Positions 1-5,924 of a stretch of DNA of 7,456 nt are shown one piece after another. The notes below the pieces were generated by a model. It was not told the origin of the DNA. It saw only the letters and a program-made list of their open reading frames with translations, and searched no databases. The DNA is taken from NCBI GenBank assembly GCA_958427155.1, contig CAUABB010000071.1, positions 1-7,456 on the forward strand, read 5' to 3'. Made by a program: the position numbers and the translations under genes. This DNA comes from an uncultured Oscillospiraceae bacterium (lineage in GTDB: Bacteria > Bacillota > Clostridia > Oscillospirales > Ruminococcaceae). How positions within the stretch are numbered: position 1 is the first letter of the stretch; each line of letters starts with the position of its first letter.

Positions 1-37
1 TTTCAAATTTATTCCATGCGTCAATTTCCACATTCAT
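1..37 (-). CDS. Start of a small YqzL-like gene, cut by the window edge
   Basis: The minus strand has a strong ribosome binding site (GGGAGGAA) about seven bases before an ATG at 37. It opens a frame reading MNVEIDAWNKFE that runs off the window. In Bacillus-type chromosomes the gene after era is the very small yqzL, followed by recO. The Trp/Asn/Lys/Phe-rich start resembles what I remember of YqzL-family proteins (a short 'W..F..TG' opening). Only 12 codons are visible, so the family call rests mainly on position. An alternative ATG seven bases further in, in another frame, is less well spaced from the ribosome binding site. The 89 bases between this gene and era contain no clear terminator. 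Confidence 0.42.
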   Translation of the reverse strand, partial: MNVEIDAWNKFE

Positions 38-126
38 ATATATTTCCTCCCGGTTATTTTATCTGATAATAAAATTGTAGCCGGCAAAAAAATAAATATG
101 AATGGAAATATCTCCTGAATATGGGG

Positions 127-1017
127 TTAAAGCCCAAAATTTTTCATAAACCGTTCGTTATTTCGCCAATCATTTCTCACTTTAACCCAACACTGTAAAT
201 TCACCTTTGTTCCTAAAAACTTTTCAATTTCCCGACGAGAATCAGTTGCGATTTGTTTCAGCATCGTTCCATTTTTCCCAATTATAATTCCTTTATGGCT
301 TTGTTTTTCACAATAAATTTCAGCCTGAATATCAAATATAGAACCATCAGAACGCTCCTTCATAGTTTCTATGACAACTGCGGTCCCATGCGGAATTTCC
401 TGCTCCAGATGACATAAAAGCTGCTCACGGATCATTTCCGCAGCAATTACTTTTTCTGGCTGATCGGTCAAAGTATCGTCTGGAAAATAATGGATTCCCT
501 CCACAGCACGAAGTCTAATCTCTTCCATTAATAAATCCAAGCCATCGTTTTGCAACACACTGATTGGAACTACAGCAGAAAAATGATACAGAGAAGAAAA
601 CTGATTAATCCTGTGAACTAATTCTCTCTTATCGCTCAATGTATCGATCTTATTAATTGCTAAAATTGTCGGAGTCTCACTTTGTTTTAAGCGTTCAATT
701 AAATCAAGCTCTGCCTTCGTAATCTGATTTTCAACATCTGTCATAAGAAGTACCAGATCTACACCTTCCATGGAATCCCGAATAGTTTCAGCCATATGCT
801 CTGAAAGTTTGGTGCGCCCTTTATGATGTCCAGGTGTATCCAAAAAAACATACTGGTAAGCTCCCTGTGTAAGCACCCCTGTAATCCGCGTACGAGTTGT
901 TTGCGGTTTATTTGAAACAATTGCAATTTTTTCTCCCATCAACGCGTTCATCAATGATGACTTGCCAACATTTGGCTTTCCTACAATTGCAACAAATGCA
1001 TGATACGTTTTTTCCAA
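127..1017 (-). CDS. era: GTPase Era, ribosome assembly
   Basis: This is a 296-residue Era, normal length for the family. It is a GTP-binding protein with a C-terminal KH domain that binds the 3' end of 16S rRNA and checks late 30S assembly. All G motifs are visible: G1 GKPNVGKS at residues 13-20, the switch I PQTTR at 38-42, G3 DTPG at 60-63 and G4 NKID at 122-125. The KH domain carries GKNG at about 247-250, followed by the typical Trp-rich end. The start is a TTG at 1017 with GGGAG six bases upstream; no ATG lies between it and the G1 loop, so TTG is almost certainly correct. It begins 22 bases after dgkA ends and is the last long gene of the minus-strand operon. Nothing is missing from the active site. 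Identification is secure. Confidence 0.97.
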   Translation of the reverse strand: MEKTYHAFVAIVGKPNVGKSSLMNALMGEKIAIVSNKPQTTRTRITGVLTQGAYQYVFLDTPGHHKGRTKLSEHMAETIRDSMEGVDLVLLMTDVENQITKAELDLIERLKQSETPTILAINKIDTLSDKRELVHRINQFSSLYHFSAVVPISVLQNDGLDLLMEEIRLRAVEGIHYFPDDTLTDQPEKVIAAEMIREQLLCHLEQEIPHGTAVVIETMKERSDGSIFDIQAEIYCEKQSHKGIIIGKNGTMLKQIATDSRREIEKFLGTKVNLQCWVKVRNDWRNNERFMKNFGL

Positions 1018-1039
1018 TCTTTTCTCCCATTCCCATTAA

Positions 1040-1534
1040 TTATTTTTGCTTTTTTAACCGTAAACCGAAAAAAATGAACAGAGGACCAACAACTACCAAA
1101 AAAAGAAAAGGCAGGATCAATAACGGCTGTTCTAACAGCAAACGAAAAAAAGCAGACAGCTTATCCGGCTTAATAAAGAGGACACAGCCGACTACTAAAG
1201 ACATCAATGCCGTTAAAAAAACCGCCCCCGCCGCAACATCCTTGGCAACTCTCGCCACATTATCATAAGAAGATGTCCCCAGATTAACTAAGGCTTCAAT
1301 TGCTGTATTGATCATTTCACAGATCAGTACCAAAGCCGAGACAACAATCAATGAAATCCATTCGCTTTCTTCTAGGCCGAATAATGCGGCAAAATAAACT
1401 ACAAATAAGAAAACCACAATATGGATTCGCATATTACGCTCGTTGAGAATACAAAATTTTAATCCGCGAAGAGCAAAATGAAAACTTTTTACAATTCCCC
1501 GTAAATCATTTTTAACGCTCATCTTCAGGTACAT
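1040..1534 (-). CDS. dgkA: Diacylglycerol/undecaprenol kinase (DgkA family) with an extra C-terminal membrane segment
   Basis: This is a small integral membrane kinase that phosphorylates a lipid alcohol; in Gram-positive bacteria that is mainly undecaprenol, recycling the cell-wall carrier lipid. From the ATG at 1534 it has 164 residues. Family motifs are NERNMRIH (31-38), EMINTAIEALVN (73-84) and AKDVAAGAV (97-105). Aligned without gaps to E. coli DgkA, E32, E73, N76, E80 and D99 fall on Glu28, Glu69, Asn72, Glu76 and Asp95. The residue matching Asp80 is Asn84 instead. Three membrane helices span about 37-54, 60-78 and 99-121. A fourth hydrophobic stretch (137-157) ending in KKQK makes it longer than the usual 120-130 residues. 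ATG 1534 is chosen because GAGAAGGG lies six bases upstream. ATG 1522 is too far from that site, and an opening at 1567 would overlap ybeY further. The gene overlaps the end of ybeY by 23 bases, suggesting translational coupling. Confidence 0.9.
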   Translation of the reverse strand: MYLKMSVKNDLRGIVKSFHFALRGLKFCILNERNMRIHIVVFLFVVYFAALFGLEESEWISLIVVSALVLICEMINTAIEALVNLGTSSYDNVARVAKDVAAGAVFLTALMSLVVGCVLFIKPDKLSAFFRLLLEQPLLILPFLFLVVVGPLFIFFGLRLKKQK

Positions 1535-2018
1535 AACCAGCCCTTCTCGGAATGCCGAGACTGGCAAGTATCTTCTCCTCTTTTTTTCTCATTTTTATCG
1601 CGTCCAATCCATCGACTTCATGATCATATCCCAAAAGATGAAGCATGGAATGAACCGTCAAGAACCCTACTTCCCGCTGAAGAGAATGACCGTAGATATC
1701 AGCTTGTTTAACTGCCATCTCCATTGAAATTACTATATCGCCTAAACAGCTGGCACCAGTTTCCGGGTTAATATCATAATTGCCATTTTCTCCAAGAGGA
1801 AAGGAAAGAACATCTGTTTCAATATCTTTATTTCGATAAAAAGAATTTAAGCGCCTGATCTCTGTATTATTCACAAAACTTACACTGATTTCCGCACTTT
1901 TTCCAAAGTTTTCCTCCTGTAAAACAGCATTACAACACCGCCGAATCAACAAACGAATTCCAGAAGGAATTTTTACTTCATGCTGCTTATTACTGATGGA
2001 AACACGAATCTTTTCCAT
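1512..2018 (-). CDS. ybeY: Endoribonuclease YbeY, rRNA maturation
   Basis: This 168-residue protein belongs to the UPF0054/YbeY family of zinc-dependent single-strand endoribonucleases, which take part in 16S rRNA 3'-end maturation and 70S ribosome quality control in the cytoplasm. The signature HSMLHLLGYDH lies at residues 123-133, giving the three zinc ligands H123, H127 and H133. The conserved TDVLSFP is at 68-74, and the 'LGDIVIS' strand at 92-98 also matches the family. The start is ATG 2018, two bases after the phoH stop; its ribosome binding site (AAAAGGGG) lies inside the last codons of phoH. Its 3' end overlaps dgkA. Because translation appears coupled to phoH, the phoH lesion may affect its expression. 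The short tail after 'LGIPR' is poorly conserved. No catalytic residue is missing. Confidence 0.96.
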   Translation of the reverse strand: MEKIRVSISNKQHEVKIPSGIRLLIRRCCNAVLQEENFGKSAEISVSFVNNTEIRRLNSFYRNKDIETDVLSFPLGENGNYDINPETGASCLGDIVISMEMAVKQADIYGHSLQREVGFLTVHSMLHLLGYDHEVDGLDAIKMRKKEEKILASLGIPRRAGYVPEDER

Positions 2019-2020
2019 TA

Positions 2021-2951
2021 TTATCTGCGCCCCTTTTCATAATACCGCTCATAAGCCTGTACAATCCTCTGTACCATTTTATGGCGAACAACATCCCGAT
2101 TGTTTAACATCACAACTTCAAGTTCTTCAATTCCTTTTAATATTTTGGTCGCTTCTAAGAGTCCGGACTGTTTTCGATCCGGTAGATCAATCTGAGTAAT
2201 ATCACCGGTAATAACAGCCTTGGAATTCATTCCCAAACGTGTTAGAAACATTTTCATCTGTTCATGAGTTGTATTTTGTGCTTCGTCCAGGATAATAAAA
2301 GAATCATCGAGCGTACGGCCTCTCATATAAGCTAAAGGCGCTACTTCAATCGTTCCACGTTCCAAGCATTTTTGGTAGGTTTCCGCTCCAAGCATCTCAA
2401 AAAGGGCATCATAAAGCGGCCTTAAATATGGGTCCACTTTATTTTGTAAATCTCCCGGAAGGAAACCCAACTTTTCCCCTGCCTCAACCGCAGGACGCGT
2501 CAAAATAATACGGTCAATTTCATGTCCCTTAAAAGCGCGAACAGCCATTGCTACAGCAAGATAGGTCTTGCCTGTACCGGCTGGTCCAATTCCAAACGTA
2601 ATGATATTTTTTTGAATGGCATCTACATAATGCTTCTGTCCCAAAGTTTTAGGCTTTACTGGACGTCCTTTCGTTGTAATAGCAATACAGTTATCTGTTA
2701 GCTCGATAATGCGATTCTGCTTTCCTTCGCTGACCAATGACATGGTATAACGAATATTCTGTTCATCCAACTGATCACCATGTTCCAAAAGCTTTATTAA
2801 GCTCAGCGTCCCCGGTGATCTTAAGCTCGTTTCCTCTGCATACAACATTAACGTCATACTCACTCTGCAAAAGCTTTATATTTGCATCAAAATTTCCAAA
2901 CAAAGCAGGCATTAACTCAGCATTTTCTATTTCAATAATTTGTTCCGCCAA
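2021..2951 (-). pseudogene. phoH: PhoH-like ATPase, split by a frame-changing deletion
   Basis: PhoH proteins are cytoplasmic P-loop ATPases with an N-terminal KH-like domain, linked to RNA metabolism and often encoded beside ybeY. Here the two parts are in different frames. The N-terminal part starts at TTG 2951 (GAGGGG nine bases upstream) and runs 58 codons to a TGA at 2775-2777; it contains NAELMPALFGNFDANIKLL and RGNELKITG. The C-terminal part is open in the adjacent frame from 2863 to 2021 and is homologous from about 2797 onward (LIKLLEHGDQLDEQNIRY). It carries the Walker A GPAGTGKT (2564-2587), the Walker B FIILDEAQ (2276-2299) and ITGDITQIDLP. Compared with the family pattern I remember, about nine to ten residues are missing between LNKAF and LIKLL, so a deletion of 3k+2 bases (about 29) fits better than a single-base slip. 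The ATPase half is otherwise intact and might be made by restart, for example at TTG 2770, so the gene may be broken, split but working, or wrongly assembled. Confidence 0.8.
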
Positions 2952-2966
2952 TATGCAATTCCCCTC

Positions 2967-3007
2967 AAAAAACAAAGTGGTATAATACTACGTCAGTATT
3001 ATACCAC
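2967..3007 (-). terminator. Hairpin with T-tract after yqfD
   Basis: A perfect inverted repeat has 13-base arms at 2977-2989 (GTGGTATAATACT) and 2995-3007, with a five-base loop ACGTC. Read on the minus strand it is followed at once by TTTGTTTTTT (2976-2967), the layout of an intrinsic terminator for yqfC-yqfD, whose last codon is 34 bases upstream. The stem is AT-rich, so termination may be partial. The same bases contain promoter-like sequences (separate entry), so this may mark a change of transcription unit. Confidence 0.55.
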
Positions 3008-3025
3008 AAACTCACTAATTTGTAA
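2998..3025 (-). promoter_or_regulatory. Candidate extended -10 promoter for phoH-ybeY-dgkA-era
   Basis: The minus strand reads TGGTATAAT at 3006-2998, a perfect extended -10 (TGnTATAAT). A poor -35 match, TTACAA (3025-3020), sits 16 bases upstream; extended -10 promoters tolerate this. Transcription would start near 2990 and leave a leader of about 40 bases before the phoH TTG. It would let the housekeeping genes be expressed apart from the sporulation genes yqfC-yqfD. Not proven, because -10-like sequences are common in AT-rich DNA. Confidence 0.5.
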
Positions 3026-3041
3026 TCAACATTTTTGACGA

Positions 3042-4217
3042 TTATTGAAATAATTTCTGTTCCAGAGCAATGTTTTCATAGCAGACAAGACTTGCTTTAA
3101 GCTGATAACGGTCATTTAATTCAATAAATTCCGACTCCTCGCTGATAATTTCTGCTTCATTCAGTTGAGTTTCCTTATAGTTCGTATAGATCTCTTCCAG
3201 TCTTATTTTAGCTTGATCAGCACTATATTTGATTGTTTCAGATTCGTATTCCTGATAATGAAGTGTCTTTATACTAAATGGAAGTTCCAATCCTAAAATA
3301 CTGATCGGAACGTCTTTTATATCAACTTCATATTCACCGGAAAGAGGGAATGCAAGAAACAGCGGAAGTTTACATCCAAATACAACAAGATAGTTTCTAT
3401 CAAACTCATTTTCTGTTTTTTTCCTAGACGTTTCTTCCTTCATTACTTCAAAAGTTTCGTCAAAATAAGTTTCAGCAAATATCTTAGCTCTTGCGTGTTT
3501 AAATTCCGTTTGATCTGGGTTTCCATCCAGAATTCCACTTACTAACAGGTCTCCTTTGGCAACAACATCTCCCACTTCAATAACGGATTTTCCGGAGTAC
3601 ACCTCTGTCCTTCTGATAATACCGGCTTTGGACGCAATAACATTTGCTGCCGTGTCTTCGTCAATTATTTCAGGAGGATCAGTTGTTTCCTTCATTTCTA
3701 CAACAATTCGGCTCCCATAATTATTAATCGTAAACCAGGAAATATGATCCAGCTCTAAAACGGCTTTATTTTCAATTTCCTGGAGATCTAATGAAGGAAT
3801 AAAAGCACCCGGACGAAGACCTAGTTCCTGAAGAACGTAGTTAACGCGTTCTGTACTGTTGCGTTCATTTCCAACGATATCAAGTGTCCAAACAAAATTC
3901 TGCATTATTATTATTAACACAATAAAAGCAAAAGCGCCAATAAAAAGTCCTAAGCGTTTCCGATATTTATAGGTAAGAAAAGGGAAACCAAAACGTTCCT
4001 TTACTCGAAGACGAACCCCACATTGCCGCGCAAATTCAGCGAGTGATTTATAGTCTTTCACATATACTTTTCCAGTAGTTTCTTCCGGTGAAGTCTCCAT
4101 ATCCCACAGGCTGATATTTCGTTTGGAAATAAGGTTTAAAAAACGTTCAAAAAAACCACCGGACGCTTGAAAAAGGACATATCCTTTTAGAAATCGTACA
4201 ATACGAATAATAAACAC
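3042..4217 (-). CDS. yqfD: Sporulation protein YqfD
   Basis: This 391-residue protein matches the YqfD/stage IV sporulation family, membrane-anchored proteins made in the mother cell that are needed for proper spore development; the biochemical role is unknown. It has a basic N-terminal domain (about 1-85, including GVRLRVKERFGFPFLTYKYR at 67-86) and one strong membrane helix at about 89-107. A long domain on the far side of the membrane follows, with the characteristic NVIASKAGIIRR (192-203) and VGDVVAKGDLLVSG stretches, resembling lipoyl/biotinyl-like sheet repeats. It ends in a charged, coiled-coil-like tail. The start is GTG 4217 with a textbook TGGAGGT six bases upstream. It follows yqfC by 17 bases. 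In Bacillus subtilis this pair is under sigma-E; a matching promoter candidate lies before yqfC here. Length and motifs are normal. Confidence 0.93.
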   Translation of the reverse strand: MFIIRIVRFLKGYVLFQASGGFFERFLNLISKRNISLWDMETSPEETTGKVYVKDYKSLAEFARQCGVRLRVKERFGFPFLTYKYRKRLGLFIGAFAFIVLIIIMQNFVWTLDIVGNERNSTERVNYVLQELGLRPGAFIPSLDLQEIENKAVLELDHISWFTINNYGSRIVVEMKETTDPPEIIDEDTAANVIASKAGIIRRTEVYSGKSVIEVGDVVAKGDLLVSGILDGNPDQTEFKHARAKIFAETYFDETFEVMKEETSRKKTENEFDRNYLVVFGCKLPLFLAFPLSGEYEVDIKDVPISILGLELPFSIKTLHYQEYESETIKYSADQAKIRLEEIYTNYKETQLNEAEIISEESEFIELNDRYQLKASLVCYENIALEQKLFQ

Positions 4218-4234
4218 AGAATACCTCCAGGTCT

Positions 4235-4522
4235 TTAAGTGATAAATTCAATTTTATCGATAACTCCCTGAATAATCACACTTTCACTGTTCAGGCTTTT
4301 AATTGTTAAATTCGTTCCTGCAAATCTTACCTGCATTTTTTGAATAGCAATTCTAATAACCGCGTCGTCATATTCTAAAATCCCTTTACATCCTTCTACG
4401 ACTGCTTCACTGTTTCCAAGAAGCTCTATCTGTGTAATTCCGTTACTTAAAGAGTCAAATGGCATTTGAAGAGTTTCTGAAATAAAAGCTTTCCCAATCT
4501 CTTTTTTACGACTTTTTCTCAC
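4235..4522 (-). CDS. yqfC: Sporulation protein YqfC (YabP/YqfC family)
   Basis: This is a small protein of about 95 residues belonging to the YabP/YqfC family of sporulation proteins, with a beta-rich fold and no catalytic motif. The N-terminus is basic (RKSRKKE), followed by 'LQMPFDSLSNGITQIELLGNSEAVVEG' in register with the family's 'LPkDv....prItliGn..v.ve' pattern. The GILEYDDAVIRI stretch and the closing 'GVIDKIEFI' are also typical. Two GTG starts are possible: 4531 (98 residues) and 4522 (95 residues). The AAGGG at about 4538-4534 is nearly touching the first, so I prefer 4522, though the spacing is then on the long side. The gene is first in its transcript and sits immediately before yqfD, as in Bacillus and most clostridia. 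Its role is known only from sporulation phenotypes and its sigma-E control in Bacillus. Confidence 0.9.
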   Translation of the reverse strand: MRKSRKKEIGKAFISETLQMPFDSLSNGITQIELLGNSEAVVEGCKGILEYDDAVIRIAIQKMQVRFAGTNLTIKSLNSESVIIQGVIDKIEFIT

Positions 4523-4600
4523 CTCGCCCACTTCCCTTGTTCAAAAATTATTAGCAAATGTTATAGCAGCAGTGTTTAAGAAGTCTCTTAAAATCATTTG

Positions 4601-4628
4601 ATTTTTATGCTGTTCAATAAATAAATAT
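4601..4628 (-). promoter_or_regulatory. Candidate sigma-E promoter for yqfC-yqfD
   Basis: On the minus strand ATATT (4628-4624) is followed after 14 bases by CATAAAAAT (4609-4601). This fits the sigma-E pattern (ATATT-like -35, 14-15 base spacer, CATA-type -10). The expected start near 4594 leaves a leader of roughly 65-70 bases before yqfC, a gene of the sigma-E regulon in Bacillus. The region is AT-rich, so a chance match is possible. Confidence 0.5.
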
Positions 4629-4654
4629 ATTAATAGCTGGAGAAACATATACAT
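4627..4654 (+). promoter_or_regulatory. Candidate sigma-E promoter for the ylbJ-like gene
   Basis: On the plus strand ATATT (4627-4631) is followed after 14 bases by CATATACAT (4646-4654), again the sigma-E layout. Its -35 overlaps the -35 of the opposing yqfC candidate by two bases. The start would be near 4661, giving a leader of about 110 bases before ylbJ that includes the stem-loops described separately. Bacillus ylbJ is a sigma-E gene, which supports the reading. Confidence 0.48.
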
Positions 4655-4684
4655 TACTAGAAATAAAAACCTTAAAAGGTCCCT

Positions 4685-4739
4685 GCTCGGATATCATAAT
4701 ATCCCCATTGTATTCTCATCCTGTACTCCCGAGCTTTTT
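4685..4739 (+). other. Structured leader before the ylbJ-like gene, possible weak terminator
   Basis: GCTCGG (4685-4690) can pair with CCGAGC (4729-4734), which is followed by five T. Inside it, GGATAT (4689-4694) and ATATCC (4699-4704) form a six-pair hairpin with a CATA loop. The two stems share the two G at 4689-4690, so the complete forms exclude each other. A smaller stem ACCTT/AAGGT lies just upstream (4669-4680). This could be a leader terminator/antiterminator arrangement, but the 38-base loop makes a true terminator doubtful. I do not recognise a known riboswitch. Confidence 0.3.
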
Positions 4740-4772
4740 AATTCACAATCATAAAAAGGAATGAGTGCTGAA

Positions 4773-5897
4773 ATGGAAAAAAGACGGCAAAGTCGAGCCT
4801 CCGAATTTTATACGGTTGCCCTTATACTGACTTTAACTGCATTTCTCTTGTTTCGGAGCAAGGAGATATCGTCTGGTATTGTCAAAGCTGTTGATCTCTG
4901 TTTATATACGGTGCTGCCTTCCCTGTTTGGAATGATGGTTGTTTCTAATTTAATTGCCTCTTCCAACCTAATCAGATATCTCCTACTTCCTTTCTCTCCG
5001 GTGACGCGTTATATTTTTAAGCTTCCATCCCATCTAACACCAGTTCTATTGATTAGTTTTATTGGGGGATACCCGGTTGGCGCTAAATTAATTAAGAGTC
5101 TTTATCATCAAGGTGAAATTGATCAAAAAACAGCGGAGAGGATGCTTTCATTCTGTGTCAACTCCGGTCCAGCCTTTGTTATATCTGCAGTTTCCATTCC
5201 AATTTTTCACAATATACAGGTCGGGATTCTGGTACTGGCTGCTCATTTCTGCGCTAATTTAATTATTGCTGCAGTTGGAGGAATTCACACTCAAGTCCCT
5301 AATTCAGACTCAGTCAAAATTAGTCATACCGATCTTCCGATTTCCGTAAAACTTGTCACGTCTGTAAACGATGCCACTCGTTCCATGTGTATTATCTGTT
5401 CTTTTGTTATTGTTTTTTCTATTATTCTATCCATTTTACAGCTTACCGGAGTCAAAGGATTACTGAGTAGTTTTTTTTACGAATTTTTGGGCTCTCAAAA
5501 CGCTGAAGCAGTGATATCCGGAATTCTAGAGGTGACGCAAGGATGTAATAACATCGCTGGAAATTCTCCGATATCAGTCTATCTTCTAGCGGGAATCACC
5601 TCTTTTGGGGGGATCTGCGTTCATTTACAAATTGCCGCTCTTCTCAGCGGAAGCGGTATTAAAATGAAATATTACTTTCTCTCCAGATTGTTGCATCTTC
5701 CGCTTAGTTTGTTATTTGTCTGGTTTTTCAGTTTCTGGTGGAAACCAGTTTTACAAACTTTCTCCCCCCAAGAACCTGTTCTTTACGCAACTAGCTCTGT
5801 CTCCCCTTTTGCCAGCCTGTTTTTGGTTCTTTTATGTATCATCCTATTGTTTACATGCCGAAAATCTGCTAAAATAAAAAAAGATAAAGTTCTTTAA
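4773..5897 (+). CDS. ylbJ: YlbJ-like sporulation integral membrane protein
   Basis: This is a multi-pass membrane protein of 374 residues with the nucleoside-recognition (Gate) type fold seen in YlbJ and the spore maturation proteins SpmA/SpmB. YlbJ is needed for heat-resistant spores in Bacillus; its substrate is unknown. Hydrophobic segments fall at about 10-27, 34-60, 88-106, 130-170, 200-225 and 255-335, with the last helix near 340-362. Family hallmarks are LISFIGGYPVGAK (92-104), with its charged loop KSLYHQGEIDQ just after, and FCVNSGPAFV (127-136). ATG 4773 is preferred: AAGGA lies 12 bases upstream, whereas the in-frame ATG at 4761 touches it. It is divergent from yqfC, with a sigma-E-like promoter upstream, and is followed after 27 bases by the four-cysteine gene. 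Exact membership (YlbJ against a close paralogue) is less certain than the fold. Confidence 0.88.
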   Translation: MEKRRQSRASEFYTVALILTLTAFLLFRSKEISSGIVKAVDLCLYTVLPSLFGMMVVSNLIASSNLIRYLLLPFSPVTRYIFKLPSHLTPVLLISFIGGYPVGAKLIKSLYHQGEIDQKTAERMLSFCVNSGPAFVISAVSIPIFHNIQVGILVLAAHFCANLIIAAVGGIHTQVPNSDSVKISHTDLPISVKLVTSVNDATRSMCIICSFVIVFSIILSILQLTGVKGLLSSFFYEFLGSQNAEAVISGILEVTQGCNNIAGNSPISVYLLAGITSFGGICVHLQIAALLSGSGIKMKYYFLSRLLHLPLSLLFVWFFSFWWKPVLQTFSPQEPVLYATSSVSPFASLFLVLLCIILLFTCRKSAKIKKDKVL

Positions 5898-5924
5898 AAG
5901 ATCTGTTCCATGGGGGAATATGAA

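Noticed and set aside
38..126. Possible terminator or promoter between era and the edge gene (TTTTAT/ATAAAA repeat, TACAAT box)
   Set aside because: The repeat is a weak six-base AT stem without a T-tract, and no -35 partner is acceptably spaced.
897..1268. Open plus-strand frame of 123 codons opposite era and dgkA
   Set aside because: It lies antisense to two well-identified genes, is Lys/Asn/Thr-rich low-complexity after 1030, and has no homology I recognise or good ribosome binding site.
1996..2199. Open plus-strand frame antisense to ybeY/phoH
   Set aside because: It is fully covered by conserved coding sequence on the other strand and has no recognisable protein features.
2775..2975. 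Reading the 66-codon frame as an independent small gene with its start at TTG 2975
   Set aside because: Its sequence is the KH-like N-terminus of PhoH and the ribosome binding site GAGGGG favours TTG 2951, so it belongs to phoH.
2737..2985. Open plus-strand frame antisense to the damaged part of phoH
   Set aside because: The opposite strand encodes conserved PhoH segments; the plus-strand translation resembles no protein family.
4659..4680. Minus-strand terminator (ACCTT/AAGGT stem followed by T-rich bases)
   Set aside because: The stem has only five pairs with a two-base loop and no minus-strand gene upstream that it would terminate.
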